Shown: positions 1 through 10,334, counted from the first letter of the stretch. The stretch: DNA of 64,000 nucleotides from Coriaria nepalensis (GCA_027186245.1 CP114482.1:3105001-3169000); one strand, 5' to 3'. Made by a program: numbers and translations. Notes: generated by a model from the sequence alone, not told the origin.

Positions 1-870
1 ATGTATAAAAACTGCTGAAGAAAGTTATGATGCTGAACCCTTATCCCAACAAGCAAGTGCAGCAAAACAATAGGAGTACTAGTTCATAGCTCATTCAAAT
101 TTTGTGTCCAAGAATAAACATCATTGCCACTATTGTAAGAGGTTTGTACACATTGAGAGGGAATGTAGGAAGAAGAAAGTTGAGACAAATTAATCTCAAA
201 CTTCTCAAACCTGCCAAATAGAAATAATAACTGAAGAACAATTTTTCATGCATTCTTTGTCAGGAGAAAAGCTAAACAAAGATGAATGGATCATTGACAG
301 TGGTTGTACTAGTCACATGACCTTCAACAAAAGCTTATTTCAAATGCTGAATGACTCCATCAAGACCAAAGTCACCATTGGTATTAGAGAATAACTAAAA
401 TCTGAAGGAAAATGGACAATTGCTGTCAAAATTAATGATGGAGTGAAGATCATCATGGATGTTTTGTTTGTGCCAAACTTAGATCAAAACTTATTAAGTG
501 TTGGTCAAATGATGAAGAATGGCTATTGCCTAATCTTTAAAGAACAACATTGCACCATTGAAGATTCAAGAGGAAACTTGGTGGCAAGTGTGAAGAGACA
601 AAATAATTGTTTCTCTTTAAACTGGAAAAGAGACAAGCACAGAGTTTTAATGTCAAGGGAGGATGAATCTTGGTTATGACACAAAAAGTTTGGCCATGTT
701 GAAATGAAGAAGATCAGTTCTCTAAGTAAGGAGAATCTGGTGGAAGACATTCCATAATTAGAAGTTCTGAAAGATGTTTGTGAAAGCAAGCTTAATCTTA
801 AAAAAAGATGCATAAAATGCCATTTCCTTTAAATCAAGCTCAATCTTAAAAGAAGATCAAGATCTTGAGA
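1..870 (+). mobile_element. Decayed Ty1/Copia gag-pol fragment
   Basis: Translated pieces across several frames give a Copia polyprotein in order: a CCHC zinc knuckle near 120-180 (HCHYCKRFVHIERECRKKK), the aspartic protease start near 285-330 (IIDSGCTSHMTFNK) and a Gag-pre-integrase segment to about 870 (VPNLDQNLLSVGQMM, then SLNWKRDKHRVLMSREDESWL). Stops and frameshifts break it, for example TGA where the complete element has Trp in the sequence before HKK-FGH. It resembles the complete Copia at 53917-57855 closely enough to be the same or a sister family. Integrase, RT and RNase H are absent. The left end lies outside the window. Confidence 0.9.
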
Positions 871-955
871 TTAGGCAATGAAGGAGAATTCACCTTAGTT
901 GATTTCAATCGATTCTATGTGGTTAGGGCTTGCAAGCAAAGCAAACATGGAGGGG

Positions 956-1575
956 TGTTGAAAAATGCTTATTTTAGCTTGAAGGGTCGATGGCTTGACA
1001 AGATCGATGGATCAAGGGTCGATGGGTCAAGGGTCGATGGGTTGGTGCTCGATGGGCTGATACTTGAAAGGTTGATGTTTTGTGTTAGTTTGAAGGGTTG
1101 AAGTACTCGAGTATTCGATGAGTTGATGTACTTGATGGCTCGACGTACTCGATTGGTCGATGTATTTGATGGTCGATGTACTCGATAATTGCAGTTTGCC
1201 TATTGCACATAGATCATAATAAAAGTTGTTTTTCTTGTATGAAGTGATCGAATCCCAACATCCATCTCTCTTTATCTTTTACTTTAGTTGTTCTGATCTA
1301 GTTTTTGAAGCCAAAAAACTAAGTTTTTGGTTGAAGTTTGTCCTTCAGACTCTTGAACAACATGAGTGGCTATGTCAGAAACATGCTCTGCTGCAGAAGC
1401 CATACTTATTATGTTTATTATTAGTTTAATTGTTATTCAATTATGAGCTTGTAATCTATTTTTTCTATATATGTTGTAAATCTATAAAGTTCAATATGAA
1501 TGCAATTGTTCGTTCCTCTGTTTTACAAGTCCCTTATAGTTCAGTTTTCTAACGATCCGAAGCATAAACCCAACA
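956..1575 (+). mobile_element. Probable 3' LTR of a Copia element (~620 bp)
   Basis: The segment starts TGTTGAAAAATGC and ends AACCCAACA, giving TGTTG/CAACA termini. It is preceded at about 944-955 by a purine-rich tract (CATGGAGGGG) placed like a polypurine tract. An internal region of the Copia relic (1-870) seems deleted up to this tract. It holds the TCGATG-rich array at 985-1190 and an A/T-rich R/U5-like stretch near 1435-1500. No second LTR copy lies in the window to confirm the borders, and I could not establish a target duplication. Confidence 0.55.
985..1190 (+). repeat. Degenerate short tandem array built on TCGATG
   Basis: The hexamer TCGATG or one-base variants (TTGATG, TCGACG) recurs about every 10-16 bases. 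The best-preserved part is three successive units of TCGATGG(G/A)TCAAGGG near 1002-1040. It lies in the U3-like part of the inferred LTR, where promoter elements of Copia retrotransposons usually sit. Confidence 0.75.
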
Positions 1576-1732
1576 AATTTTCGTGTTCATAATTGGATAA
1601 CACATCATTGGAGGACGTTAAAAATGAGGGTGTCGACTTGGTAACAAAATACTCAAATTTATTTTATTTTATTTGGTGGTGTTTGAGAATCTTTGCTAAA
1701 TGTTTTAATTTTTGTGTTGTGTTGTTTTATAG

Positions 1733-3386
1733 GAGAGAATACCGATTGAGGAAGTGTTTGAGGAATTGAAATGTACTCGAGTCAGTTTGAAGGCGGAGGA
1801 AGGAGACGAGAGACTCCAAATGTTTGGCCCCAACAAACTTGAGGAGAAAAAGGGGAAGAAGTTGCTCAAGTTCTTGGGCTTTATGTGGAACCCCCTCTCT
1901 TGGGTTATAGAGAGTGCTGCTATCATGGCTAACGCCTTAGCCAATGGAGGGGTAAATTTGAAATTTCCTTCTCTCTCTCCCTCTCACTCTGTCTCTCTAG
2001 CATTGTGGTTTATGGGATTTTATATAATGTAGGGACGGGCTACTAGATTGGCAGGACTTCACTGGTATAGTCATGTTGCTCATCAGAAACTCTAACTATT
2101 AGCTTCATTGAAGAGAACAATGAAGGCAATGCAGCAGCTGCTCTAATTGGCTTGCCTTGCCCCCAAAACCAAGGCATAGCTTTGTTTTAAACAAGATATT
2201 CTTGTAGTAATTTCCATCATACTTACAAGTTTTGGTTCAAATATGATGTATAGATCTTGAGGTGGAAAGTGGAGCGAGCAAGAGGCATCAATTTTGGTGC
2301 CTGGAGATATTATCAGCATCAAATTAGGAGATATCGTGCCTGCTGATGCCAGACTATTGTAAGGTCTTAAAATTGACCAGGCTACTCACCGGTGAATCTC
2401 TACCTGTGACAAGGCATCCTGGAGATGAGGTTTTCTCCGGGTCGACTTGCAAGCATGGTGAGATTGAGGCTGTTGTCATCGCCACTGGGGTCCATACCTT
2501 CTTCGGCAAGGCTGCTCACCTTATCAAAAACACTAACCAAGTTGGTCACTTCCAAAAGGTATATGATCAAATCTACGATTTCTCGATTATGCTTTTGCGT
2601 TTAAATGATGTTTTATGGGATCATATATGACATTTTTCTGGTGTTTTCTTTAGGTGTTGATGGCAACTGGTGATTTTTTTCTTTTTTTCCCTCCATATAC
2701 AATGATGTCACAGACATGATTCTATATACTCATTGGATGTATTTCTATATAGGTTGCTACTCTCCTTGCTGTGCATGCAAACTGGGGCTTCGCTCGGATC
2801 AAAGGAATCGGGTGGGGATGGGCCGCAGTTATCTGGGTCTATAATCTCATTACTTACTTCCCACTTGATGTCCTTAAGTTCATGATCCGGTATGGATTAA
2901 GCGGCAAGGTCTGGGATAGTCTACTTGAAAACAAGGTTGGTTTGTTTGTTTTTCTTTTGGCATCCTCATAAATAAAAATATGATTGCAATTTTTATGCAT
3001 GTTTTATTTGAACTATCAAAGCAGACGGCATTCACGACAGAGAAGGATTACGGAAAGGGGGCGAGAGAAGCCCAATGGGCCACAGTGCAAAGGACTCTTC
3101 ACGGTCTACAGCCCCCGGAAGCCCGTTTCGACGACAAGAGCAGTGGCGCAGTGCTTTCCGACATTGCCGAACAGGCCAAGACACATGCAGAAGTCTCCAG
3201 GTAAAATTAAGGAAAGACCATATAAATGTTTAGTTCTATTACCCATTTTTCTTTCATCGAGGCTTACATCAAGCACATGCCCTGTGCAGACTTAGAGAAC
3301 TCCATACTTTGAAGGGACATGTAGAATCTGTAGTGAAGCTGATGGGGCTTGATCTTGAACACAACCAACAACACTATACAGTTTGA
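1733..3386 (+). pseudogene. Plasma-membrane H+-ATPase pseudogene with the catalytic core deleted
   Basis: Exons match plant P3A proton ATPases. The first retained exon (1733-1951) covers the N-terminal cytoplasmic part and first membrane segment ([35 protein letters not shown]). Pieces from 2033 to 2558 cover the actuator domain, including LTGESLPVT and [18 protein letters not shown] remnant exon start (VLMATGDF) follows at 2654. The sequence then jumps to the last transmembrane exon at 2756-2935 ([13 protein letters not shown]) and the C-terminal regulatory domain at 3025-3200 and 3290-3386, ending in HYTV, the 14-3-3 binding tail. The phosphorylation site, nucleotide-binding domain and most membrane helices are missing. 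In-frame stops and frameshifts occur at about 2040-2170 and 2355. Introns are retained, so this is not a processed copy. It cannot pump protons. Confidence 0.93.
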
Positions 3387-3918
3387 GTGTTCTTGTGTAT
3401 TTTGTTTTGTTTTACATGTGTTCTTATGTTGACCCTGATCAATATCGATCATTTGCTCTACGATCACTTGCTTAGGTCCTTATTATTTGTTTTTTTTTTG
3501 TTTTTTCAATTCTTTATGAGTATTTTTTGAATTTTTTTTCAAGATTTAGATCTCCGATAATGGATTTAAATTTTCAATAATAAATTTATTAAATTTATTA
3601 TTCAATTTAGTTAACTTTTTTAAAAAATAAAAAATTTCGATTTTTAATAAATCTTAAATTACTATAAAGAAAAATTAAATATTCATGATATCTCAATATC
3701 TCTATTTATAATATTATTTATTAATTTTATTCATAAATAAAAAAAATACATACTCTCCATTTATTTTTAAATCTTTAATTTATAATTTCTTCATTAATTT
3801 TATATTTTTCCATAATCAAATCTTTACTAAAAAAAGTGACGCCTTCATTCAATGGTTTGTTTTTTTGGCCAAAAGTTCATTCAATTGCCGGGTACTAACG
3901 TGGGTCCCTAGAAATTTA
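3387..3918. other. AT-rich intergenic spacer
   Basis: There is no coding potential. It holds the probable 3' flank of the ATPase pseudogene, then a very AT-rich stretch (3480-3830) without recognisable repeats, then the proximal promoter of the WD40 gene. Confidence 0.6.
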
Positions 3919-3940
3919 CCCGCCAAATTAATTTCCCGCC
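3919..3940 (+). promoter_or_regulatory. Inverted pair of E2F-type sites upstream of the WD40 gene
   Basis: CCCGCCAAA at 3919-3927 reads TTTGGCGGG on the other strand. TTTCCCGCC lies at 3932-3940. Both fit the E2F/DP consensus (TTTSSCGS) and face each other across four bases, about 105 nt before the ATG. A TATA-like AAATATAAA follows at about 3954-3962. E2F sites are typical of S-phase and DNA-repair genes. Binding itself is inferred. Confidence 0.7.
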
Positions 3941-4044
3941 TAAATTATACCCTAAATATAAACGAGTCCTGTCAGTTGTCATCGTCTCCGGAGTCCAACA
4001 CTACAAACCCCTAAACCTCAATCCCTATCTCTTTCTCTGCTCGA

Positions 4045-7000
4045 ATGGCGTCTCAGAATCTCACACAGTATGAACGCAAGAGGCTCGAGAACATTCGCCG
4101 TAACGACGAAATGATGGCCGCTCTCAAGGTTCAGTCTAAGGCAACTGAACTCGCCGTCGCCGCAAAGCGCCAAAGGTTTGGTTTCGTCTCTCTCTGTGTA
4201 CGATCATACAAAAGTTCATTTCTAACGTTTCTCTTTTCGCTAATCTTGTGGCAGACCTGTAACCAAATCATACAAAGTTAGTCCGCAGAAGAGACATAAA
4301 CCGGAAACGCCTCTAGTTATGCGGAGATCCTTGCGCATTAGAGGGATTCCACCTGATGCTAAGGCTCTCGACGAGGATCCGGTAGAATCACCTGCTACGT
4401 TTGAAAAGCCTCTTAAAGAATCTCAGCCTTCAGCACGAATTTTGGGACCTATTAGTATGAGAGACTGCTATAGTGGAGAAGGTTATTATTTTGAATTTGT
4501 TCAATTGATGCTGAGTATTTCAAAAAATTCCACGTCTGGTGCTTTGGTTAAAGGAGACTCTGATCTAATTAAGGAGGAAAACTATGAATTTAGGAGCAGT
4601 TTGAAGTTTGAATATGATGAATTTCATACTGTGAATATGATTAAAAGAGAATCCCAGGAAGATGGAAGTTCTGTGAATTTGGAAATGAATGAAAATAATT
4701 CGGATGTAACCAAAAGAGAGAACGTGGAAGTTGATGATTTAAAGTTAGAGACTGATGGGGTTTATTTGAACTCGATTAAGAAGGAAGATGGGGAAGAAGC
4801 AAGTAGTGTGAAATTGGAAAATGATGTTTATCCTTGGACTTCGAATGAGAAAATGATGAATGAAGATAGGAGTCGTGTAATGCTGGATTCCTTAGCTCTG
4901 GAGCCAAATAACATAGCACGAGTTGTGTCGGGGAGAATAATGGTTGTCCGATTCTTTCCTTGTCCCGATCGGAGAATTATTCTTGCTGCTAACAAGTTTG
5001 GTGATCTTTGTTTTTGGAATGTTGATAAAGATGATGGGGAAAAGGGGATCTATTCGTATCACCCCAATCCAGGTCCCATTTCAGGGATTTTGGTTCACCC
5101 ACAATCCTTATCAAAGGTACTTTTAGTTGGGGTATTTCCTATACATATTTCAAATATATAACATTTTTTCAATGTCATGAGTACACGTTTTTTTTCTCTA
5201 GTCATTATCGGCTTTATGCCCATTTCTATCATAATCTGGTTGATCCAGTATTTAATTGATGCTAAATACTTGTGTGCTCCTAGTACATACAAGATGGTAA
5301 TGAACCATACTACGAAATTTGTGGTTGAATCATTTAGTCGCCAAATTTGTATCATGGTCGGGTGTTAATTTCTATCACTCTTAACTCTACTACATAACTG
5401 AAAGTGATAAGGCAAATTCTGTCTCCCTGAGTAATAAGAATTTGTTTCCCTTTTTAAAACTTTTGCATCTCAATTTAGCCGAATTTGATGATCAACAACA
5501 CGACAAATTTTCTACGGAAGCTTGAATTCTGAAGCAAACTTCAATTACATATACTTGCTATGCAGAGGCTGTTCTTTGGGGTCCTAAACAAAATTGAAAT
5601 TTGGGGTCCCTTATAACTAGTGAGCAGTGAATTAAGAAAAATATTGATATTTATAAATAATAATAAAAATTTAACTTTAACTTTCAACAATTGGGAAATA
5701 TGAAGAGTTTTTAAATAATAAAATTAAATTAAAAAAATTTGGCAATAAATGTAAGTGTGAAGGCCAGTTTCATGTTTATATATTTTCAGATTTTTAACAT
5801 TGAGTCATCATAAGTGTGAAAGTTAATTATTATGCATGCATCATTTTAGATTTTTCATTAAAAAAATTATTTTAATTTTTATGAAATATATATATGGGTA
5901 ATAATATAAGGATATCACATATATTTTAATAATTTGAGGCCAATTTATAAATAGAGTCCTAGACAATTGCCCTACTTACGTAAAGAGAGAGCCGGCCCTG
6001 TTGCTACGATATTGGTTAACAAAAACATATTCGCAAGGGACAGAAATATGGTATGGAGTACAATTAGAACTTGCTTCTCTAATAAGATGTCACATATTCA
6101 ATTAATTTTTTCTTATCCATAGGCATCTACCGGTTAGCAACTGCTGTAACTTCTAAATGTGTTAGAAACAATTTCTCTCCATTAGCTAACTCATCTATTC
6201 TTATATTTAATCTGTGAGTTTCAAATAATTTCATCCAGTTTGTGGTTTTTGCTTAACAGGTCTTCACCAGCTGTTATGAAGGATTTATTCGGTCAATGGA
6301 TGTCGAAAAGGAGGTGTTTAACCTGATGTATTCTTGTGACAATAGTATCTATTCTCTCTCTCAACCATCAAATGATGCAAACTGCTTATACTTTGGTGAG
6401 GGTTATGGAGGGTTAAATATTTGGGATGAGAGGACAGGAAAATGCCAATCTGAATGGATCTTGCATGAAAATAAGATTAACAGTATAGATTTCTATCCAA
6501 AAGTCCCAAGCATCATGGCCACTAGTTCCACAGATGGAACTGTCTGCATTTGGGATCTGAGAAGTATGAAAGCGATAAAGCCCAAGCCTCTGACTGTTGT
6601 CAAACACAAAAGGACTGTCCAGTCTGCTTACTTCTCACCGTCTGGAAGCTTACTCGCAAGTACTAGGTAAATAGTTTCCTCTTACAACCTTGCTTTCATT
6701 TTCTATGGAGATTTGCTATTGTAACTGTAATAAGATAAAACTTGAGCGTAAGCTTTGGTCTAAACTCCAGCCCAAACATTGTTCAAGCTTCCCAACTTCT
6801 AAATTTACATGATAATCTATATGAACTCCGCAGGTTTGTCAGTAGAGATTACAGCTTACTAAGTACCTAGAAAGATGATTAAGTACGTTTTTTTTTTTTC
6901 GATTCCTAGATCATGTTTGTGATCTTGTCTAGAGCTGACTATATCTTGAACTGGTTATTTGTGGGGAAAGTCAAATCTATTATGATTTTTTCAATGCAGT

Positions 7001-7403
7001 ATGGACAACAGTATCAGTATATCAACCGGATACAATTTCATGGAAACTTTTAGTATACCCCATAACAATCAAACTGGCAGATGGATTTCTACTTTCAAGT
7101 ATGATTCTCTATCCATATAGCTATGTATTGTTATCTTACCATTATGACGCGATGGCTACTGACGCAGTTTGCACCACTTTTCCAAACAGGGGAATATGGG
7201 GATGGGATGATTCATACATATTCATAGGGAATATGAAAAGAGGAGTTGATGTAGTTTCAACTGTGCAACAGAAAACGGTTCGAACATTACAGAGTCCAGA
7301 TATGTCTGCAATTCCCTGTAGATTTGGCGCACACCCTTTCGAAATCGGCACGATAGCAGGAGCCACGAGTGGGGGCCAGGTTTATATGTGGACCTCAAGA
7401 TGA
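4045..7403 (+). CDS. WDR76/CMR1-type WD40 protein (DRS1-like), 570 aa, five exons
   Basis: Exons are 4045-4175, 4255-5116, 6260-6666, 7000-7098 and 7190-7403. All introns are GT-AG, the phases match, and the sum is 571 codons. The N-terminus carries the family signature YERKRLENIRRNDEMMAALK. The middle (about residues 120-235) is acidic and repetitive with many Lys-x-Glu motifs. WD40 repeats follow from about residue 265, including NIWDER (near 385-389) and CIWDLR (near 427-432); WDxR is the DDB1-binding (DWD) signature of CUL4 substrate receptors. The C-terminus has GIWGWDDSYIFIGNMKRGVD. Known members (yeast Cmr1, human WDR76, Arabidopsis DRS1) are nuclear, chromatin- and DNA-damage-associated. 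The role as a CUL4-DDB1 adaptor is inferred. The start is the first ATG and lies 105 nt after the E2F pair. Alternative name: DNA damage-binding protein CMR1-like. Confidence 0.93.
4568..4819 (+). repeat. Four imperfect ~22-24 residue acidic repeats within the WD40 protein
   Basis: Residues about 149-232 fall into four loose repeats, each opening with a Lys-Glu motif and closing with a [LV]-K-[LF]-E or related motif. They are IKEE...LKFE, IKRE...VNLE, TKRE...LKLE and IKKE...VKLE. Six match the SUMO consensus (hydrophobic-K-x-E). All are in one exon and in frame. Confidence 0.75.
5563..6000. mobile_element. hAT-type non-autonomous element in intron 2 of the WD40 gene (438 bp)
   Basis: The left end starts CAGAGGCTGTTC. 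The right end, reverse-complemented, starts CAGGGCCGGCTCT, a degenerate but recognisable terminal inverted repeat. Flanking 8-mers are TTGCTATG (5555-5562) and TTGCTACG (6001-6008), a 7/8 match of the length expected for a hAT target duplication. The interior is AT-rich and non-coding. The element accounts for much of the 1,143-bp intron. Confidence 0.7.
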
Positions 7404-7640
7404 TAAAAAAGCTTCTGTTTCTGTATGCAGTAGAGTTACTTGTTTCTATTTCTTCTCTGTTACATTAGTTGCATACAGCTGAAGCATGTGATGTACTCTC
7501 GGTTATGTACATATTGGAAATGAAGAAGGGAGGGCTGTGTACATTTTGTTCATGTAGTTTCTTGACCTAACATTATCTCAAGAGTTGATCTAGCTTTTAT
7601 ACAACTATTAAAAAGGCTGAAGTAAAACGCTCCTCATCTT
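7404..7640 (+). other. Probable 3' UTR of the WD40 gene
   Basis: Non-coding sequence directly after the TGA at 7401-7403, with T-rich and TGTA-rich stretches (for example TGATGTACTCTC, TTATGTACATATT and GTGTACATTTTG at 7490-7545) of the kind found near plant poly(A) sites. The end is not determined. Confidence 0.4.
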
Positions 7641-7741
7641 CAGTTAGATATTGATCTGTCTCACAATTGAATAGAAATCAAATTGTAATAGGATTTTCTA
7701 TAAAAATGTAGAAAACTATTTGTAACAGAAGTGAAATTTCA

Positions 7742-8264
7742 TGAATTCTCCACCCTCTTCTTCCAAGAGGTTAACTCAACTTGGATCACTCCCTCATCCC
7801 AAGAAAGAACAGCCCGAGCAGTCAGTTTTCCGGGCCAACCGTGATACAACAATCCCCTAGAACCAAGTCCACCTAATAACCAATACTTACAGTAGCAGTA
7901 TCATTCTTTCTAGTTACCATTTCATTTATACAACCTGTAAGGGGAAGTGACCCATCCAGAGTGAGTGGCGGCATTGCCCTTAGACCCGCCCTTGCTCTGG
8001 CGAAAGTGCAATTCTTTATCGCCGGAACAATGGAGGACAGTTTTGGGAGAACAACGAAGGTATCATTCCAGAGGAAATATGCTCATAGTCATCTTCAATT
8101 AGAAGGTAAGAGAAATCACGGTTCATTTCTGGAACATGTGATGATTGCCTCTTTTTGTATCTGGAGGGAATATGATGCCGTAATAGTTTGTCTGGGTTCC
8201 AGAGTCGACATCTTCCGGAACGCTGCCTCTGAAAACATGTAGAGGTAGGTGTGTGTATCTGCAA
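7742..8264 (-). other. Unidentified segment, possible 3' end of a gene or gene fragment
   Basis: GC content rises above the surroundings. On the minus strand two frames give protein-like pieces (GSVPEDVDSGTQTNYYG, then KGGSKGNAATHSGWVTSP ending at a stop near 7930), but a stop and frame change lie between. I do not recognise the family. It could be a decayed exon or chance low-stop sequence. No matching start or splice structure is evident. Confidence 0.25.
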
Positions 8265-8469
8265 CTTTCACATGATATCAGGTAATGAAAAGAAACATTT
8301 GTTCATAAATATGTGTTATGATTAGTTTTCTAAATTTGTATCGAGAAATGTTAGTAGTGATTTCTCAAACCCACTCTTTCTAGACAATTGTAATCATGCC
8401 ATTTCTAGACAATATGCATAATTAATAAGTATCTAACCCAAGGATACATACATGGGTCCAATTTCTATA

Positions 8470-10222
8470 TCATATCCAAGGTTGATCTTTCAACCATCCT
8501 TCCCTATCAATAAACTTCAAACTAGCAAACTGTGTTACTGTCTTTGAATTCAATTTGTTTGCCCAGCTCACTCGTTCTGATGTATCTGCTCCAGTTCCAA
8601 AGCACCTGTGCTCGGCATAGGTCAGTTGATCCCTGATCAATTTAATTTCCCACATAAACATATAAAAAAAAAAAGTTAATATAATTTCAATTAATTATGT
8701 GATTAATGTAATATTTTGATCAAGTACATCTCTATCTTACTCTTGGTTAGAAAAGGACCAAGCATCCCATCCTTTTGGGTGAACAACGCTGGAAAAATTT
8801 GTATGGTAGAAAATCACTCTGGAATAACCTCTCCAAGCTCTTCCCAAATAAGCAGACCCAGATCCATATATGTTACAATTTTTAAAAACAAATCCATTTG
8901 CTTCACTTGAACTACTTCTTCCTTGAGCCGTAATAAAGCCTATGTAATTTTTTGGCAATGCTTCTCCATACATTCTTATTCCACAACTCTGCATGAATTA
9001 TAATAATAATAATAATATAATATAAAATTATAATAAATTAATGAGTCTAATAAAGCGTTAATATATCTATTTAGAGTCTAAATTCTGATATCATAATAAA
9101 TTAATAAATTTAATAATTTTTTTTTTTAAAAATATTATAAAAAAAAATAAAATTTTTAACTTATAAAATTTAAAAATATTTTTTATAAATAATTAACGAA
9201 TTAAATATTTTAATGCATGATTATTATCATAAATATATACCTCATAAAGAGATTGACCAGCTCCAAATATGAAATCAACTGCGCCCCAAAAAGTGCAACG
9301 TTTGAAGTAGTGTCTTCCGTTTGAATCCCAGAGAGTGTCTTGTACTCCATAAAATCCACATCTAAAAAATGATGTCTTGTCGCCTAAGATCAATGCTGCT
9401 ACAGCCCGTGTTATGTTTCTGTTCCTCGAGTTGCGTCCAAGGTTGTAGAAATTCTGGTTTTTTTTTTTTTTTTTTTTTTTAAATAATAAAAAAAAAAAAT
9501 CATAGTTCGTTATTCTCATAACTTGATTTTCATAATTATTTAATATTTTTAATAAAAAAAATATATCTAATTTTCGTGCATCTGAATAATCAAATAAAAT
9601 CAAATTCGAACGTAACAAAAAATAAAAAATTAAGAAAAAATAAATAAAAAATGGAATAAGTAAAAATTACCGCAAAAGATAAGTCTCTGGCAACAAAATT
9701 ATCAGCTTCAGCGATGAAAGTAGCACTTTGGCGCAGCGAGTCATGATAATGATCGTCCCAAACAATAAATGTATTTCTTTTTCCTCCTCCTTTAAGTATA
9801 ATATATGGTTTATCATGAGGGACTATGACTTTCTCTCTATATATATATATATATATATGTGCATAAAAAATTAAAAAAAAAATAGAAAAAGTTAGATGAT
9901 TAATCAATCTTTATTAATTAATTAATAATTAATTATTGAAAAAAAAAAAAAAAAAAAAAAAAACAAGAACAACTTGCCTATAGGTTCCAGGTTTGATGTT
10001 AATAGCAACCCAAAACTTATTATTTGGTGGAATTGAATCAATAGCTGATTGTACAGTAGTAAAATTTCCTTTGCCTGAGTGATCAACAGTAAGTTGAATC
10101 CAAGCTTGTTTCCTTCCCTTCACTTCTCGATATTGCTGACAATTTGTAACTCCAAAGATAAAAACAAAAAAAATAGCAATAGCAAATATGCACCTAAAAT
10201 TTTTTAGACAATTAATAGACAT
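8470..10222 (-). CDS. Pectinesterase (pectin methylesterase), secreted, 344 aa, five exons
   Basis: Exons on the minus strand are 10222-9978, 9836-9671, 9453-9241, 8988-8741 and 8632-8470. They join in frame to 345 codons including the stop. The product demethylesterifies cell-wall homogalacturonan. Residues 1-29 form a signal peptide with a hydrophobic core ([14 protein letters not shown]). There is no long PRO/PMEI domain, so it is a short type enzyme. Family motifs in order: GTYREKV (near 79), QDTL (Gln175, catalytic Asp176), VDFIFG (catalytic Asp197) and LGRAW (Arg258, Trp260). Position 153, where many members have Gln in QAVA, is Arg (RAVAA). Intron 1 uses a GC donor. Introns hold long T and A runs. 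Proposed start: the first ATG directly before the signal peptide. Confidence 0.93.
9458..9480. repeat. T(23) homopolymer in pectinesterase intron 2
   Basis: An uninterrupted run of T lies just upstream (in gene direction) of the exon 3 acceptor. On the minus strand it is an A run, so it is not a polypyrimidine tract for that intron. Confidence 0.95.
9939..9963. repeat. A(25) homopolymer in pectinesterase intron 1
   Basis: An uninterrupted A run on the plus strand (T on the gene strand), 13 bases inside the intron after the GC donor. On the gene strand it is a U-rich tract next to a weak donor, which in plants can help donor recognition. Confidence 0.95.
9976..9979 (-). other. GC splice donor of pectinesterase intron 1
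   Basis: On the minus strand the exon ends TATAG and the intron starts GCAAGT, the usual AG/GCAAGT form of GC-AG introns. The acceptor is at 9837-9838. Using it gives [10 protein letters not shown], exactly the conserved family sequence. A downstream GT (GCAA/GTTGTT) would break the frame. Confidence 0.85.
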
Positions 10223-10317
10223 GATTATGAACTAATCAATGAAAATAAAAAAGAAGAAGAAAACTTGGGTCCCTTTTCGAGATTCCTAGTTTGGTGATGG
10301 AGAGATGTATCATTTGC

Positions 10318-10333
10318 TTATATATATATATAA
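10318..10333 (-). promoter_or_regulatory. TATA-like element of the pectinesterase gene
   Basis: The minus strand reads CTTATATATATATAAG about 95-110 bases upstream of the ATG at 10222, a plausible TATA box leaving a 5' leader of about 65-80 nt. Confidence 0.45.
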
Positions 10334-10334
10334 G

